DNA from: Minwuia sp.
GTDB taxonomy: Bacteria > Pseudomonadota > Alphaproteobacteria > Minwuiales > Minwuiaceae
Assembly: GCA_029210175.1 (NCBI GenBank)
Contig: JARGPL010000027.1
Coordinates: 1 to 64,000 of the forward strand
Length of the DNA: 64,000 nucleotides
Direction: 5' to 3'
A program made the translations under genes and the position numbers. The notes under the pieces were generated by a model. The model had not been told where the DNA came from. It searched no databases and was given only the letters and a program-made list of their open reading frames with translations. Below are positions 43,757 through 52,179 of this stretch, piece by piece (within the stretch, counting starts at the first letter, position 1; each line of letters begins with the position of its first letter).

Positions 43757-44872
43757 ATGCCCGCCCCCACCGCACCGGAAGACCGACAGCACATGCACCA
43801 TGCCCTGCGCCTCGCCCGGCGCGGGCTGGGCCGCACGGCACCGAACCCTGCTGTCGGATGTATTCTTGTCAAAGGCAGACATGTCGTTGGGCGTGGCTGG
43901 ACAGCTCCGGGCGGGCGACCACATGCGGAAACCATGGCACTTGCCCAGGCTGGCGCCGCCGCCACCGGCGCCACCGCCTATGTCAGCCTGGAACCCTGCA
44001 GCCATCATGGAGAGACCCCCCCCTGCGCCGATGCGCTGATCGCGGCAGGCGTGGCACGGGTCGTCGTCGCCATGACCGACCCCGACAGCCGGGTTGACGG
44101 CCAAGGCCTTGCCCGCCTACGCGACGCTGGTATCGGGGTCGATGCGGGCGTTCTGGAAAGCACGGCGCGCGACATCAACGCGGGCTTCATCCTGCACCGC
44201 ACGGCAGACCGCCCGCTTGTCACCCTGAAGGTCGCCAGCAGCATGGATGGCCGCATTGCCACGGCCAGCGGCGAAAGCCAGTGGATCACGGGGTCTGAGG
44301 CAAGGGCATCAGGCCACATGCTGCGTGCCACCCACGACGCCATCCTGATCGGTGCGGGCACGGCGATGGCCGATGACCCCGAACTGACCTGTCGCCTGCC
44401 GGGTCTGGAACCACAATCGCCGACACGGGTCGTGCTGGATCGCCAGCTGCGCCTGTCGCTGACAGGACGTATGGTGCGCAGTGCAGCCACGACGCCGCTG
44501 ATCATCTTTGCAGATCGGGCGTGTGATCCTGCTCGCCGAAACGCGCTGATCGATGCGGGGGCGGATGTTCGTCACGTGACCGCAGATGATGCGGAACGCC
44601 CCGATGTCGGACATGTCCTGCACAGTCTGGCCAGCAGCGGAATCACCCGTCTGCTGGTGGAAGGGGGCGGGCGTGTCGCCGCGTCGTTCCTGGATGCCGG
44701 GCTGGTTGACCGGGTCTGCTGGTACCGCGCCGGACTGGTGCTTGGGGGCGCCGGATTGCCTGCACTTGCGGCGCTGGATGACACCACACTGGCCGACGCG
44801 CCCCGCTTTCAGCGCATGACCACCATCCCGCTGGGTGATGATCTGCTGGAAACATGGCGCAGGCAGGCGTAA
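43757..44872 (+). CDS. ribD: Riboflavin biosynthesis deaminase/reductase RibD
   Basis: The 371-residue bifunctional enzyme carries out the second and third steps of riboflavin synthesis in the cytosol. The N-terminal deaminase zinc site is PHAETMALAQAG with EPCSHHGETPPCADAL. The reductase domain starts with VTLKVASSMDGRIA near residue 155 and has LLVEGGGRVAASF near the C-terminus. It opens the rib operon. No FMN riboswitch was recognised in the 118 nt upstream. Confidence 0.95.
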   Translation: MPAPTAPEDRQHMHHALRLARRGLGRTAPNPAVGCILVKGRHVVGRGWTAPGGRPHAETMALAQAGAAATGATAYVSLEPCSHHGETPPCADALIAAGVARVVVAMTDPDSRVDGQGLARLRDAGIGVDAGVLESTARDINAGFILHRTADRPLVTLKVASSMDGRIATASGESQWITGSEARASGHMLRATHDAILIGAGTAMADDPELTCRLPGLEPQSPTRVVLDRQLRLSLTGRMVRSAATTPLIIFADRACDPARRNALIDAGADVRHVTADDAERPDVGHVLHSLASSGITRLLVEGGGRVAASFLDAGLVDRVCWYRAGLVLGGAGLPALAALDDTTLADAPRFQRMTTIPLGDDLLETWRRQA

Positions 44873-44918
44873 AACCCCTCTCACACCCGACCCTGTTCCC
44901 GTGTTGAGAAGAGACTGC

Positions 44919-45512
44919 ATGTTCACCGGCATCGTCACAGACATCGGCCGCATACGCGCCATCGAACCGCGTGGCGACATGCGCCTGACCATCGAAACCG
45001 CCTTTGACATGGCGACGGTCGACATGGGCGCCTCCATCGCGTGCCACGGCATCTGCCTGACCGTCGTTGCCAAGGGTGACGGATGGTTCGCCGTGGATGT
45101 CAGTCAGGAAACCCTGGACCGCACGGCGCTTGGTGCCCTGGGTGAAGGCGCGCGGATCAATCTGGAACGGTCGCTGCGTGTGGGCGATGAACTGGGCGGC
45201 CACATCGTCACCGGTCACATTGACGGCGTGGCCGTCATCGAAGTGCTGGAGACCGTGGGCGACAGTCGTCGTTTCGTGTTTCGCGCGCCGGACAAGCTGT
45301 CGCGTTTCGTTGCGGAAAAGGGCTCCGTGTCGCTGAATGGCGCGTCCCTGACGGTCAATTCGGTCGATGGCGCAACATTCGGGATCAACATCATTCCCCA
45401 TACCCAGTCCCGCACCACATTCGGTGACGCCAGGGTTGGCGACAGGGTAAACATGGAAATCGACGTGCTGGCGCGGTATGTGGCGCGTCTGCAGGACACG
45501 GCGGGACTCTGA
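44919..45512 (+). CDS. ribE: Riboflavin synthase alpha subunit
   Basis: This 197-residue enzyme dismutates two lumazines to riboflavin. It has two tandem lumazine-binding beta barrels (about 1-90 and 95-190). The conserved N-terminal MFTGIV and the GHIVTGHIDGV segment at the start of the second barrel are present. The ATG at 44919 follows GAGAAGAG; the longer frame overlaps ribD. It is the second gene of the operon. Confidence 0.96.
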   Translation: MFTGIVTDIGRIRAIEPRGDMRLTIETAFDMATVDMGASIACHGICLTVVAKGDGWFAVDVSQETLDRTALGALGEGARINLERSLRVGDELGGHIVTGHIDGVAVIEVLETVGDSRRFVFRAPDKLSRFVAEKGSVSLNGASLTVNSVDGATFGINIIPHTQSRTTFGDARVGDRVNMEIDVLARYVARLQDTAGL

Positions 45513-45549
45513 CCGCCAACCATTCATTCGTTCGTTTCAGGATGTAGAC

Positions 45550-46665
45550 ATGTCATCGGAATATACCCGCTATCTCTCCTCCATCGAGGACGTCGTCGCA
45601 GATGCGCGCAACGGCAAGATGGTCATCCTGGTCGACGATGAAGATCGTGAGAACGAGGGCGATCTCTATATCCCGGCGCAGTTCGCCACGCCAGAGGCGG
45701 TCAATTTCATGGCCAAGTTCGGGCGCGGACTGATCTGCCTGTCCGTGTCGCAGGATCGGGTGGATGAGCTTGGCCTGTCCCTGATGTCCCAGAACAACAA
45801 GGCGCGTCATCAGACCGCCTTCACCGTGTCCATCGAGGCCAAGGATGGAATCTCGACAGGCATATCCGCCCACGACCGGGCGCTGACCATTCAGGTGGCG
45901 ATCGACCCTGACCGTACAGCCAACGACATCGTGACACCGGGTCATGTGTTTCCGCTGGTGGCCAAGGATGGCGGCGTGCTGCGTCGCGCCGGGCATACGG
46001 AGGCGGCGGTCGATATTGCCCGCATGGCCGGACTGAACAAGGCAGGCGTGATCTGCGAGATCATGAACGATGACGGGACGATGGCCCGCATGCCGGACCT
46101 GATCAAGTTCGCCCAGTTCCACAACATGAAGATCGCCACGATTGCCGATCTGATCGCCTATCGCCGCCGCTCCGAAAAACTGGTGGAGCGCAGCTACGAG
46201 ACCACGCTGACCAGCGAGTTCGGCGGGGAGTTCAATCTGGTCGTGTTCAATTCCGATGTTGCCTACGCCGAGCCTCTGGCCCTGGTGAAGGGCGACATCT
46301 CCGGTGGTGAGCCGCCGCTGGTCCGCATGCATGCCTACGATCCGCGCAACGATCTGTTTGGTGAGGTCGGCGGCAAGGCCAAGCAGCTGGAACAGGCCAT
46401 GCGCATCATCGGCGCAGAGGGCCGGGGCGTTGTGGTCTTTCTGCGCGAAACACGCGAACTGCGCATGTCGGAATTCCTGCAGTTGCAGGAGGACGGCAAT
46501 GTCGAACAGCTGCGCGAGTTGCGTGATTACGGCATCGGCGCGCAGATCCTCACCGACCTCGGCATCACCCGCATGGTGCTGTTGACCAATTCAGCGAAGA
46601 ACGTTGTCGGGCTGGAGGGCTATGATCTAGAGATCGCCGGCACCCGCCCCCTGAAGGAAATCTGA
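45550..46665 (+). CDS. ribB: DHBP synthase with degenerate GTP cyclohydrolase II domain (RibBX type)
   Basis: The 371-residue protein makes 3,4-dihydroxy-2-butanone-4-phosphate. Its N-terminal domain (about 1-205) has [11 protein letters not shown], the TPGHVFPL loop and the [10 protein letters not shown] motif. The C-terminal domain is shaped like GTP cyclohydrolase II but lacks the three zinc cysteines (the segment reads [20 protein letters not shown]). It is therefore unlikely to act on GTP. This fits the RibBX hybrid described in other proteobacteria. A true RibA must be encoded elsewhere. Confidence 0.9.
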   Translation: MSSEYTRYLSSIEDVVADARNGKMVILVDDEDRENEGDLYIPAQFATPEAVNFMAKFGRGLICLSVSQDRVDELGLSLMSQNNKARHQTAFTVSIEAKDGISTGISAHDRALTIQVAIDPDRTANDIVTPGHVFPLVAKDGGVLRRAGHTEAAVDIARMAGLNKAGVICEIMNDDGTMARMPDLIKFAQFHNMKIATIADLIAYRRRSEKLVERSYETTLTSEFGGEFNLVVFNSDVAYAEPLALVKGDISGGEPPLVRMHAYDPRNDLFGEVGGKAKQLEQAMRIIGAEGRGVVVFLRETRELRMSEFLQLQEDGNVEQLRELRDYGIGAQILTDLGITRMVLLTNSAKNVVGLEGYDLEIAGTRPLKEI

Positions 46666-46667
46666 GC

Positions 46668-47120
46668 ATGGCCGGACCGCACCTGCTGATCGTCGAATCC
46701 CCCTATTACGAACACATCGCCAGGGGCCTGGCCGCAGGCGCCATTGCGGCGATCGAAAAGGCTGATGGCACCTATGACCGGCTGGAAGTGCCCGGCGCGC
46801 TGGAAGTGCCCGGCGCGATCACCATGGCAGAGGCTGCCGTCAGCCGGGGCGACCGGGCCTATGACGGCTATGTGGCGCTCGGCTGTGTCATCCGCGGCGA
46901 GACCCTGCATTACGAGATCGTGTCGAACGAATCCGCGCGCGGCCTGATGGATCTGACGATCTATGACGGGGTCGCCGTCGGCAACGGCATCATCACGGTG
47001 GAGAACGAGGCCCAGGCCCTCGCCCGGTCCGACCCAGCCCAGAAGGACAAGGGTGGTGACGCGGCGCGCGCCGCGCTGCGCATGGTTGAAATCCGCCGCG
47101 AGCTTGAAACCGACTCATGA
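46668..47120 (+). CDS. ribH: 6,7-dimethyl-8-ribityllumazine synthase
   Basis: The 150-residue enzyme joins the RibB and RibD products into lumazine. It has the [11 protein letters not shown] segment, [14 protein letters not shown] (with the catalytic region) and the C-terminal [15 protein letters not shown] helix. AAGGAAA precedes the ATG. It follows ribBX after 2 bp and overlaps nusB by 4 bp (ATGA). An 18-bp tandem repeat in the DNA encodes LEVPGA twice. Confidence 0.95.
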   Translation: MAGPHLLIVESPYYEHIARGLAAGAIAAIEKADGTYDRLEVPGALEVPGAITMAEAAVSRGDRAYDGYVALGCVIRGETLHYEIVSNESARGLMDLTIYDGVAVGNGIITVENEAQALARSDPAQKDKGGDAARAALRMVEIRRELETDS

Positions 47121-47617
47121 GCAACCCCCGTGCCGGCCGATCAAGTGCCGAAGACCGGCGGAAGCGCAGCACCGCACGCATGCACGCTGTGCAGGCTGTC
47201 TATCAGCTTGAAATCAACGAAGGCCGGGTGGCTGACGTCGTCGCCGAGTATCAGGATCACCGCCTGGGCCACGACATCGATGGGGAGGCCGTGCTGGTCG
47301 CCGACCGGAATTTCTTCCAGGATCTGGTCGTAGGTACGGTCGACCGGCGGCTGGAACTCGACCGGATCGTCGAACGCTCCCTCAGCCTTGATTATACCAT
47401 GGACCGGCTGGAAACCCTGCTGCGCGCACTGCTGCGGGTCGCAGCCTACGAGATGCTGGCGCGCGTGGATGTACCGGCCAAGGTCGTGATCAACGAATAT
47501 GTCGACCTGGGCATGGCGTTCTTTGCGGGCGGGGAGACCGGTCTCGTGAACGGTGTCCTCGACCGCATGGCACGGGAAATCCGCCCCGGCGAGATCGACG
47601 ACAGCAGACGCCGGTGA
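47117..47617 (+). CDS. nusB: Transcription antitermination factor NusB
   Basis: The 166-residue all-helical RNA-binding protein has a basic N-terminus with the conserved [18 protein letters not shown]. The C-terminal [20 protein letters not shown] and FVNGVLD-like ([12 protein letters not shown]) motif follows. With NusE it binds boxA of rRNA leaders. It overlaps ribH, the standard alphaproteobacterial arrangement. A boxA-like site is present in the leader at the left edge of this window. Confidence 0.95.
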   Translation: MSNPRAGRSSAEDRRKRSTARMHAVQAVYQLEINEGRVADVVAEYQDHRLGHDIDGEAVLVADRNFFQDLVVGTVDRRLELDRIVERSLSLDYTMDRLETLLRALLRVAAYEMLARVDVPAKVVINEYVDLGMAFFAGGETGLVNGVLDRMAREIRPGEIDDSRRR

Positions 47618-47662
47618 GCCGGGCGACAGGGAAGGACTGGTAGCGGAGATGAGGGCACGGCG

Positions 47663-48637
47663 GTGACCATCGACGGTGGTGAGTTTGGCGTGATTTCGGA
47701 CCTGCTGGCCCCCCTGGCCGCAGACGGCGCCTTCGCGCTGACCGACGATGCCGCCCTGTTGCCGGAACTGCCCCCGGGTCAGGGCTGGGTCGTCACCAAG
47801 GACGCGATGGTGGCCGGTGTCCATTTCCTGCCCTCCGACCCGCCCGACATGATTGCCCGCAAGCTGCTGCGGGTGAACCTGTCCGATCTGGCCGCAATGG
47901 GTGCTGTGCCGCGCGGCTATCTGCTGGCCACGGCATGGACTGCCGAAACCGACCGCGACTGGATCAGCCGGTTCGTGGACGGTCTGGCCCGTGACCAGGC
48001 GCGCTTTTCCGTTGGCCTGTTCGGTGGCGATACCGTTTCCACCCCCGGACCCCTGACCTTTTCGCTGACCGCACTTGGCACGGCAGCGCGCGACGGCCTG
48101 TTGCGCCGCAATGGCGCGCTTGCAGGCGATGACATCTACGTTTCCGGCACACTGGGGGATTCAGCCCTGGGGCTGCGGGTCCTGCGCGATGACCTGGAGG
48201 TCGAGCCCGAACACGCGACATTTCTTTCCCAACGCTATCATCTGCCCCAACCGCGAACGACCCTTGGTCCCGCCCTTGTCGGACTGGCCAGCGCCGCACA
48301 GGACGTCTCTGACGGGCTGCTCGCCGACCTCGGCCATGTCGCCCGCCAGTCGGGCGTTGGCGCGGAAGTGCATCTGGAACTGCTGCCTCTGTCGGTCGCT
48401 GCCCGCGAAGTCCTGATCGACCATCCCGATCTGGCCCTGTTGCCGCTGCATGGCGGCGATGACTATGAACTGGTCTTCACAGCCAGCCCCGGCAGACGCG
48501 ACAGCATTCGCGCCGCAGCAGACGCCAGCCAGACACCCGTGACCCGTATCGGGCGCATGACGGGCGGCGCAGGTGTTCAGGCCCTTGCCGCAGGCCGACC
48601 GCTGACTTTGAAGGACAACGGCTGGAAGCATTTCTGA
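47663..48637 (+). CDS. thiL: Thiamine-monophosphate kinase
   Basis: The 324-residue enzyme phosphorylates TMP to the cofactor thiamine diphosphate. Typical segments are TDDAALL near the N-terminus, the KDAMVAGVHF metal/ATP region, RVNLSDLAAMGA, GLFGGDTVS and the C-terminal HGGDDYELVFT. The start is GTG, with GAGGG about 11 nt upstream. It ends the rib-nus-thi operon. No thiamine riboswitch was recognised. Confidence 0.95.
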   Translation: MTIDGGEFGVISDLLAPLAADGAFALTDDAALLPELPPGQGWVVTKDAMVAGVHFLPSDPPDMIARKLLRVNLSDLAAMGAVPRGYLLATAWTAETDRDWISRFVDGLARDQARFSVGLFGGDTVSTPGPLTFSLTALGTAARDGLLRRNGALAGDDIYVSGTLGDSALGLRVLRDDLEVEPEHATFLSQRYHLPQPRTTLGPALVGLASAAQDVSDGLLADLGHVARQSGVGAEVHLELLPLSVAAREVLIDHPDLALLPLHGGDDYELVFTASPGRRDSIRAAADASQTPVTRIGRMTGGAGVQALAAGRPLTLKDNGWKHF

Positions 48638-48728
48638 CATTCCATCCACGCCTTAAGCGTTTGGTCAGCTTTCGTCCCTAGGATCATGGATCGAGTTTCC
48701 AGTTCAGGCAAAAGGGCGTGCGAGTTCC

Positions 48729-49175
48729 ATGAAAAAGCTGATCATCATTGGTGGTCTGGTCGTGCTTCTGGGCGGCGGCGGTGCTGCTGCATTCATGATG
48801 CTGGGCAGCAAGGACGACCAGGCGCATGTGGAAGCGGCGATTCCCGAACTCACCATGGACGCCGACCCGGTATACCTCCGGCTGGACGGCCTGACCGCGC
48901 CGATCATGAAGGGCACGCATGTCCGTCACTACATCTTCCTGAATGTCAGCATCGTTATGGTGGATGATTCGGCGCGTGACGATGCCAGTCCCCTGAAACC
49001 CCGTCTGCACGACGCGTTCCTGCGCGAGTTCTACAGCAAGACAATCGCCAAGGGCGACGGCACCATCGACTTCGCCTCCGTGTCGAAACGACTGACCAGA
49101 CAGGCCAAGAAGGTGCTGGGGGAAGATCAGGTGGTGGAAGTGCTGATCACACGAGCCATGCGCGGCGCAGGCTGA
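48729..49175 (+). CDS. FliL-like membrane protein
   Basis: The 148-residue protein has one N-terminal membrane helix (residues 4-25, glycine-rich). A periplasmic domain of FliL type follows (YLRLDGLTAPIMKGTHVRHYIFLNVSI, ending LTRQAKKVLGEDQVVEVLITRAM). FliL supports flagellar stators, but no flagellar genes are nearby, so it may be a paralogue with another role. A weak AAGGG site precedes the ATG. Confidence 0.7.
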   Translation: MKKLIIIGGLVVLLGGGGAAAFMMLGSKDDQAHVEAAIPELTMDADPVYLRLDGLTAPIMKGTHVRHYIFLNVSIVMVDDSARDDASPLKPRLHDAFLREFYSKTIAKGDGTIDFASVSKRLTRQAKKVLGEDQVVEVLITRAMRGAG

Positions 49176-49202
49176 TGCGGTTCCATCTGTCGATCAGCTG
49201 AT

Positions 49203-50531
49203 TCAATAGACTTCCAGATATCGCGCGCACTGGTCTTCAGGTGACAGGCCATCCAGCACGGCCAGTTCGCCACGCTTGTGGGCCTGATAGACGGCGACCA
49301 CTTCCTCACCGAACCAGCTCGTGATCGCGGCCTCCCCCGCCATCAGCTTCAGGGCTTCGTCGAGGCTGGTGGGCAGCCGGGCAATCCCCATGGCCGCCAG
49401 TTCCTCGGCACTCAGCACACTCAGGTCGGCTTCTGTGACCTTCGGCGCGGCAAGTTCGCGGGCGATGCCTTCGGTTCCGGCATGAATGATGGCCGCGAGC
49501 TGCAGGTACGGACTGGCCGCGGCGTCACAGGCCCGGATTTCCAGGTTGAACTGGCGGGCGATGGCAAGCGGGTCCAGCGCGGTCACCGGACAGATCCTCA
49601 CCGATGCTTCCCGGTCACGCAGGCCGAGATTGTTGTAGGCCGCGCTCCAGCGGTGCGGTGTCAGCCGCAGGTAGGAAATCGCGCTCGGCGCCAGCAGAGC
49701 CAGGATTGACGGCAGGAAGGTCGTCAGTCCCGCAGCAAACGATGCTGCGGCTTCCGACAGGCCGGTTTCCGTGTCCGGATCATAGGTCACCGGCTTGCCA
49801 TCGCGGTCATTCAGGCTGACATGCACATGCACCCCATTGCCGACACCGGCAGGGGTCCTGATCGGGGTGAAGGTCGCACGACGCCGACCCTCCGCCGCAG
49901 CGACCCGGACCATTTCACGCAGCATGGTCGCCTGGTCAGCCGCCCCCAGACCATCGGACGGTTTCATCGTCACTTCGAACTGGTCGGCCCCGAATTCCTT
50001 CATGAAGGTGTCGGGGCGCAGGTTGTTGCGTGCCATCAACTGGAAAATCCGCCGCCCCATGGTCGCGCCGCTGCGGGCACCGCCCAGCGAATAGGCGGTT
50101 CCGCTGTCGCCCGATGCGCCCTCTGCGCTGTCGAGAAGCTGGAATTCATGCTCGAAGGCGGCGGTGACATTCAGACCCGCAACCTCATCCAGCCGACGCA
50201 GCGCCTGCTTCAGGATCGACCGGGTGCAGCAGTTCCATGGGTCGCCTTCCAGCGTGACGATGTCGCCCAGCATCACCTGTTCCACAGGCTCACCACCGGC
50301 ATCCCGGATGATGTAGCCGGCATTCGGATCGGGGATCAGCGCCAGATCACCCAGCGCGCCGAAGGGGCTGTCGGCAATGACATCAAAACAGTTGATCATG
50401 ACGTTGGTCGGGGTCCAGCCGATACCGCGCTTCAGACGCGTCGGCAGGTCGCTCTCAGGGAACCCCTTGCCCCTGACCTGTCCGGCAATATCGGAACAGC
50501 AGGCCATGATGATCTGATCGCTGGTACCCAT
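49203..50531 (-). CDS. Glutamine synthetase family protein (gamma-glutamyl ligase-like)
   Basis: The 442-residue protein has GS landmarks in modified form: FEHEFQLLD (metal site), NGVHVHVSL (ATP/metal), and ISYLRLTPHRWSAAYNNLGL with RDREASVRICP for the glutamate/phosphate site. Departures from GlnA suggest a GlnT/PuuA-type enzyme that ligates glutamate to an amine. The ATG at 50531 follows TGGAG; the upstream extension runs into the divergent promoter region. It is divergent from the cyclic-amide cluster, with 133 bp between start codons, and may act on its product. Confidence 0.85.
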   Translation of the reverse strand: MGTSDQIIMACCSDIAGQVRGKGFPESDLPTRLKRGIGWTPTNVMINCFDVIADSPFGALGDLALIPDPNAGYIIRDAGGEPVEQVMLGDIVTLEGDPWNCCTRSILKQALRRLDEVAGLNVTAAFEHEFQLLDSAEGASGDSGTAYSLGGARSGATMGRRIFQLMARNNLRPDTFMKEFGADQFEVTMKPSDGLGAADQATMLREMVRVAAAEGRRRATFTPIRTPAGVGNGVHVHVSLNDRDGKPVTYDPDTETGLSEAAASFAAGLTTFLPSILALLAPSAISYLRLTPHRWSAAYNNLGLRDREASVRICPVTALDPLAIARQFNLEIRACDAAASPYLQLAAIIHAGTEGIARELAAPKVTEADLSVLSAEELAAMGIARLPTSLDEALKLMAGEAAITSWFGEEVVAVYQAHKRGELAVLDGLSPEDQCARYLEVY

Positions 50532-50630
50532 GACATACGCTCCAGAAAGAAGACACGCGTGCGGCTGATACCGCAGCAGTTGCAGGGAATCATCCCGCCG
50601 TCGCATAGTCCAGTCAAACTGGAGTAACCC

Positions 50631-50680
50631 ATGCTGACTGCCGCACCATGCTGACCGCCGCACCTTGCTGACCGCCGCAG
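50631..50680 (+). repeat. Triplicated 17-bp start region
   Basis: Three tandem copies of a 17-bp unit (50631-50647, 50648-50664, 50665-50681) each begin with a start-like codon followed by CTGAC(T/C)GCCGCA. Copies one and two start with ATG and copy three with TTG. Since 17 is not a multiple of three, only the third copy is in frame with the gene. The first two read into TGA after seven codons. GGAG lies 6 nt before the first ATG only. Confidence 0.9.
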
Positions 50681-51420
50681 ATGCCGATCCCGTCCTGTTT
50701 CACCGCGCCGGACCTGATGGACCGCAAGGCGGCCGGGTCCTGCTGACATGCGAACATGGTGGCAGGGCGATCCCTGTCGGCATGGGTGATCTGGGTATTC
50801 CAGCCGCAGAAATGGACCGCCACATCGCCTGGGACATCGGCGCCATGGCGCTTTCCCTGGCGCTGATGAAACGTGTTTCAGGGCGGCTTGTGGCACAACA
50901 CTACAGTCGGCTGGTGATCGACTGCAATCGCGGCCCCCAGTCCCCTGATCTGGTGCCGAGCATCAGCGACGGCACCCATATTCCGGCCAACACCGCCCTT
51001 TCAGCGCCGGATATAGACGCGCGGATGGCCGCCATCCACGCGCCGTTTCATGCCCGGATTGCCGGGGAAATTCAGCAACTTCGGCCTGCATTGCTGGTCT
51101 CTATCCACAGTTTCACGCCGGTCATGACCGGGGTCGCCAGACCCATGCACGCCGGGTTCCTGTCCAACCGCATGCCTGCCGTATCGGATTGTTTCATGGC
51201 ATCGTTCGGCCGCCATGCACCGGATCTGGTCGTGGCGCAGAACGCCCCCTACGAAGTCGACGATATCAGCGATTTCACCGTGCCCGTGCATGGCGAAGCC
51301 AATGGCCTGCCTCATGTGCTGGTAGAGGTCCGGAACGACCAGTTGCAGGATGAACAGGGCATTGAACGCTGGGCCGACCTGCTCGCCCGCGCCATCGACG
51401 ATGTGGAGACCAGCCCGTGA
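50665..51420 (+). CDS. N-formylglutamate amidohydrolase family protein
   Basis: The 251-residue zinc hydrolase is of the HutG/FGase type: LLTCEHGGRAIP near residue 28 (zinc His), DWDxGA-like IAWDIGAMAL, HYSRLVIDCNR and LLVSIHSFTPVM. It cleaves an N-acyl amide such as N-formylglutamate. The only in-frame start in the conserved position is TTG at 50665, in the third copy of a 17-bp repeat. Translation may therefore be low or depend on coupling with the short frames before it. It overlaps the isochorismatase-like gene by 4 bp. Confidence 0.85.
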   Translation: MLTAADADPVLFHRAGPDGPQGGRVLLTCEHGGRAIPVGMGDLGIPAAEMDRHIAWDIGAMALSLALMKRVSGRLVAQHYSRLVIDCNRGPQSPDLVPSISDGTHIPANTALSAPDIDARMAAIHAPFHARIAGEIQQLRPALLVSIHSFTPVMTGVARPMHAGFLSNRMPAVSDCFMASFGRHAPDLVVAQNAPYEVDDISDFTVPVHGEANGLPHVLVEVRNDQLQDEQGIERWADLLARAIDDVETSP

Positions 51421-52076
51421 CCCGGAACCACCCCACCACCCGCGACCTGCCGCTCGACCCGGATGTGTCCGCCCTGCTGTTCATCGACGTCCAGAACTTC
51501 AGCGCCGACCGAAAGGGGTCGGAATACGATGGCATGGACGCGGCCTGGTTCGAGGCGCATTACGGCGCGTTCTTCCGCAACTTCGAGCGCACCGTGCTGC
51601 CCAACATGCAGCGCCTGCAGTCCGGTTGCCGCAAGGCGGGCATCGAGGTCATGTACACGGTGATCGAGAGCCTGACCCTGGACGGGCGCGACCGCAGCCT
51701 CGATTACAAGATCACCGGCTTCAACGTGCCGAAGGGATCGCGCGATGCGCAGGTCATCGACGGGCTTGCCCCGGCGGGGGACGAGATCGTGATTCCGAAG
51801 ACGTCGTCCAGCGTCTTCATCTCCACCAACATCGACTATGTCCTGCGCAATCTCGGGGTTCGGCAACTGGTGATCAGCGGTCTGCTGACAGACCAGTGTG
51901 TCGATTCTGCCGTCCGCGATGCCTGCGACATGGGGTATCTGGTGACCGTCGTGACGGATGCCTGCGGCACCCGCACCACGGAACGGCATGAGGCATCCCT
52001 GCGCCTCAATCGTGGCTATTGCCGACAGGTCACGACAGACGCCTTGCTGGCAGAGTTGGACAGAAGCGCACTTTGA
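51417..52076 (+). CDS. Isochorismatase-fold cysteine hydrolase
   Basis: The 219-residue hydrolase has the family triad: D in LLFIDVQNF near residue 24, K in IVIPKTSSSVF near residue 124, and the nucleophile C in LLTDQCVDS near residue 161. Relatives hydrolyse carbamoyl or amide bonds (N-carbamoylsarcosine, ureidoacrylate, biuret). It starts at GTG overlapping the preceding stop and is followed after 103 bp by hyuB. This suggests it removes the carbamoyl or amide group after ring opening. Confidence 0.9.
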   Translation: MTRNHPTTRDLPLDPDVSALLFIDVQNFSADRKGSEYDGMDAAWFEAHYGAFFRNFERTVLPNMQRLQSGCRKAGIEVMYTVIESLTLDGRDRSLDYKITGFNVPKGSRDAQVIDGLAPAGDEIVIPKTSSSVFISTNIDYVLRNLGVRQLVISGLLTDQCVDSAVRDACDMGYLVTVVTDACGTRTTERHEASLRLNRGYCRQVTTDALLAELDRSAL

Positions 52077-52092
52077 CGGGACGGCAAGTCGA

Positions 52093-52117
52093 CCCCGGGC
52101 ATTCATCATTGCCGGGG
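52093..52117 (+). other. Hairpin between isochorismatase-like and hyuB genes
   Basis: CCCCGGGCA pairs with TGCCGGGG, with one bulged base, around an 8-nt loop, 16 nt after the isochorismatase stop. It has no T-tract. It may set different levels for the two parts of the operon or mark its boundary. No clear promoter was seen in the 60 nt before hyuB. Confidence 0.45.
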
Positions 52118-52179
52118 CGAACACGCCTGCTATCGTTCTGACAGGTCTTGTATTTCGCTGTTCTGGAGGACGCCCGGCC

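Noticed and set aside
46790-46826. Recent duplication disrupting ribH
   Set aside because: The 18-bp tandem repeat encodes LEVPGA twice, but lumazine synthases normally have a similar VPGAxExP segment here, so the protein looks intact.
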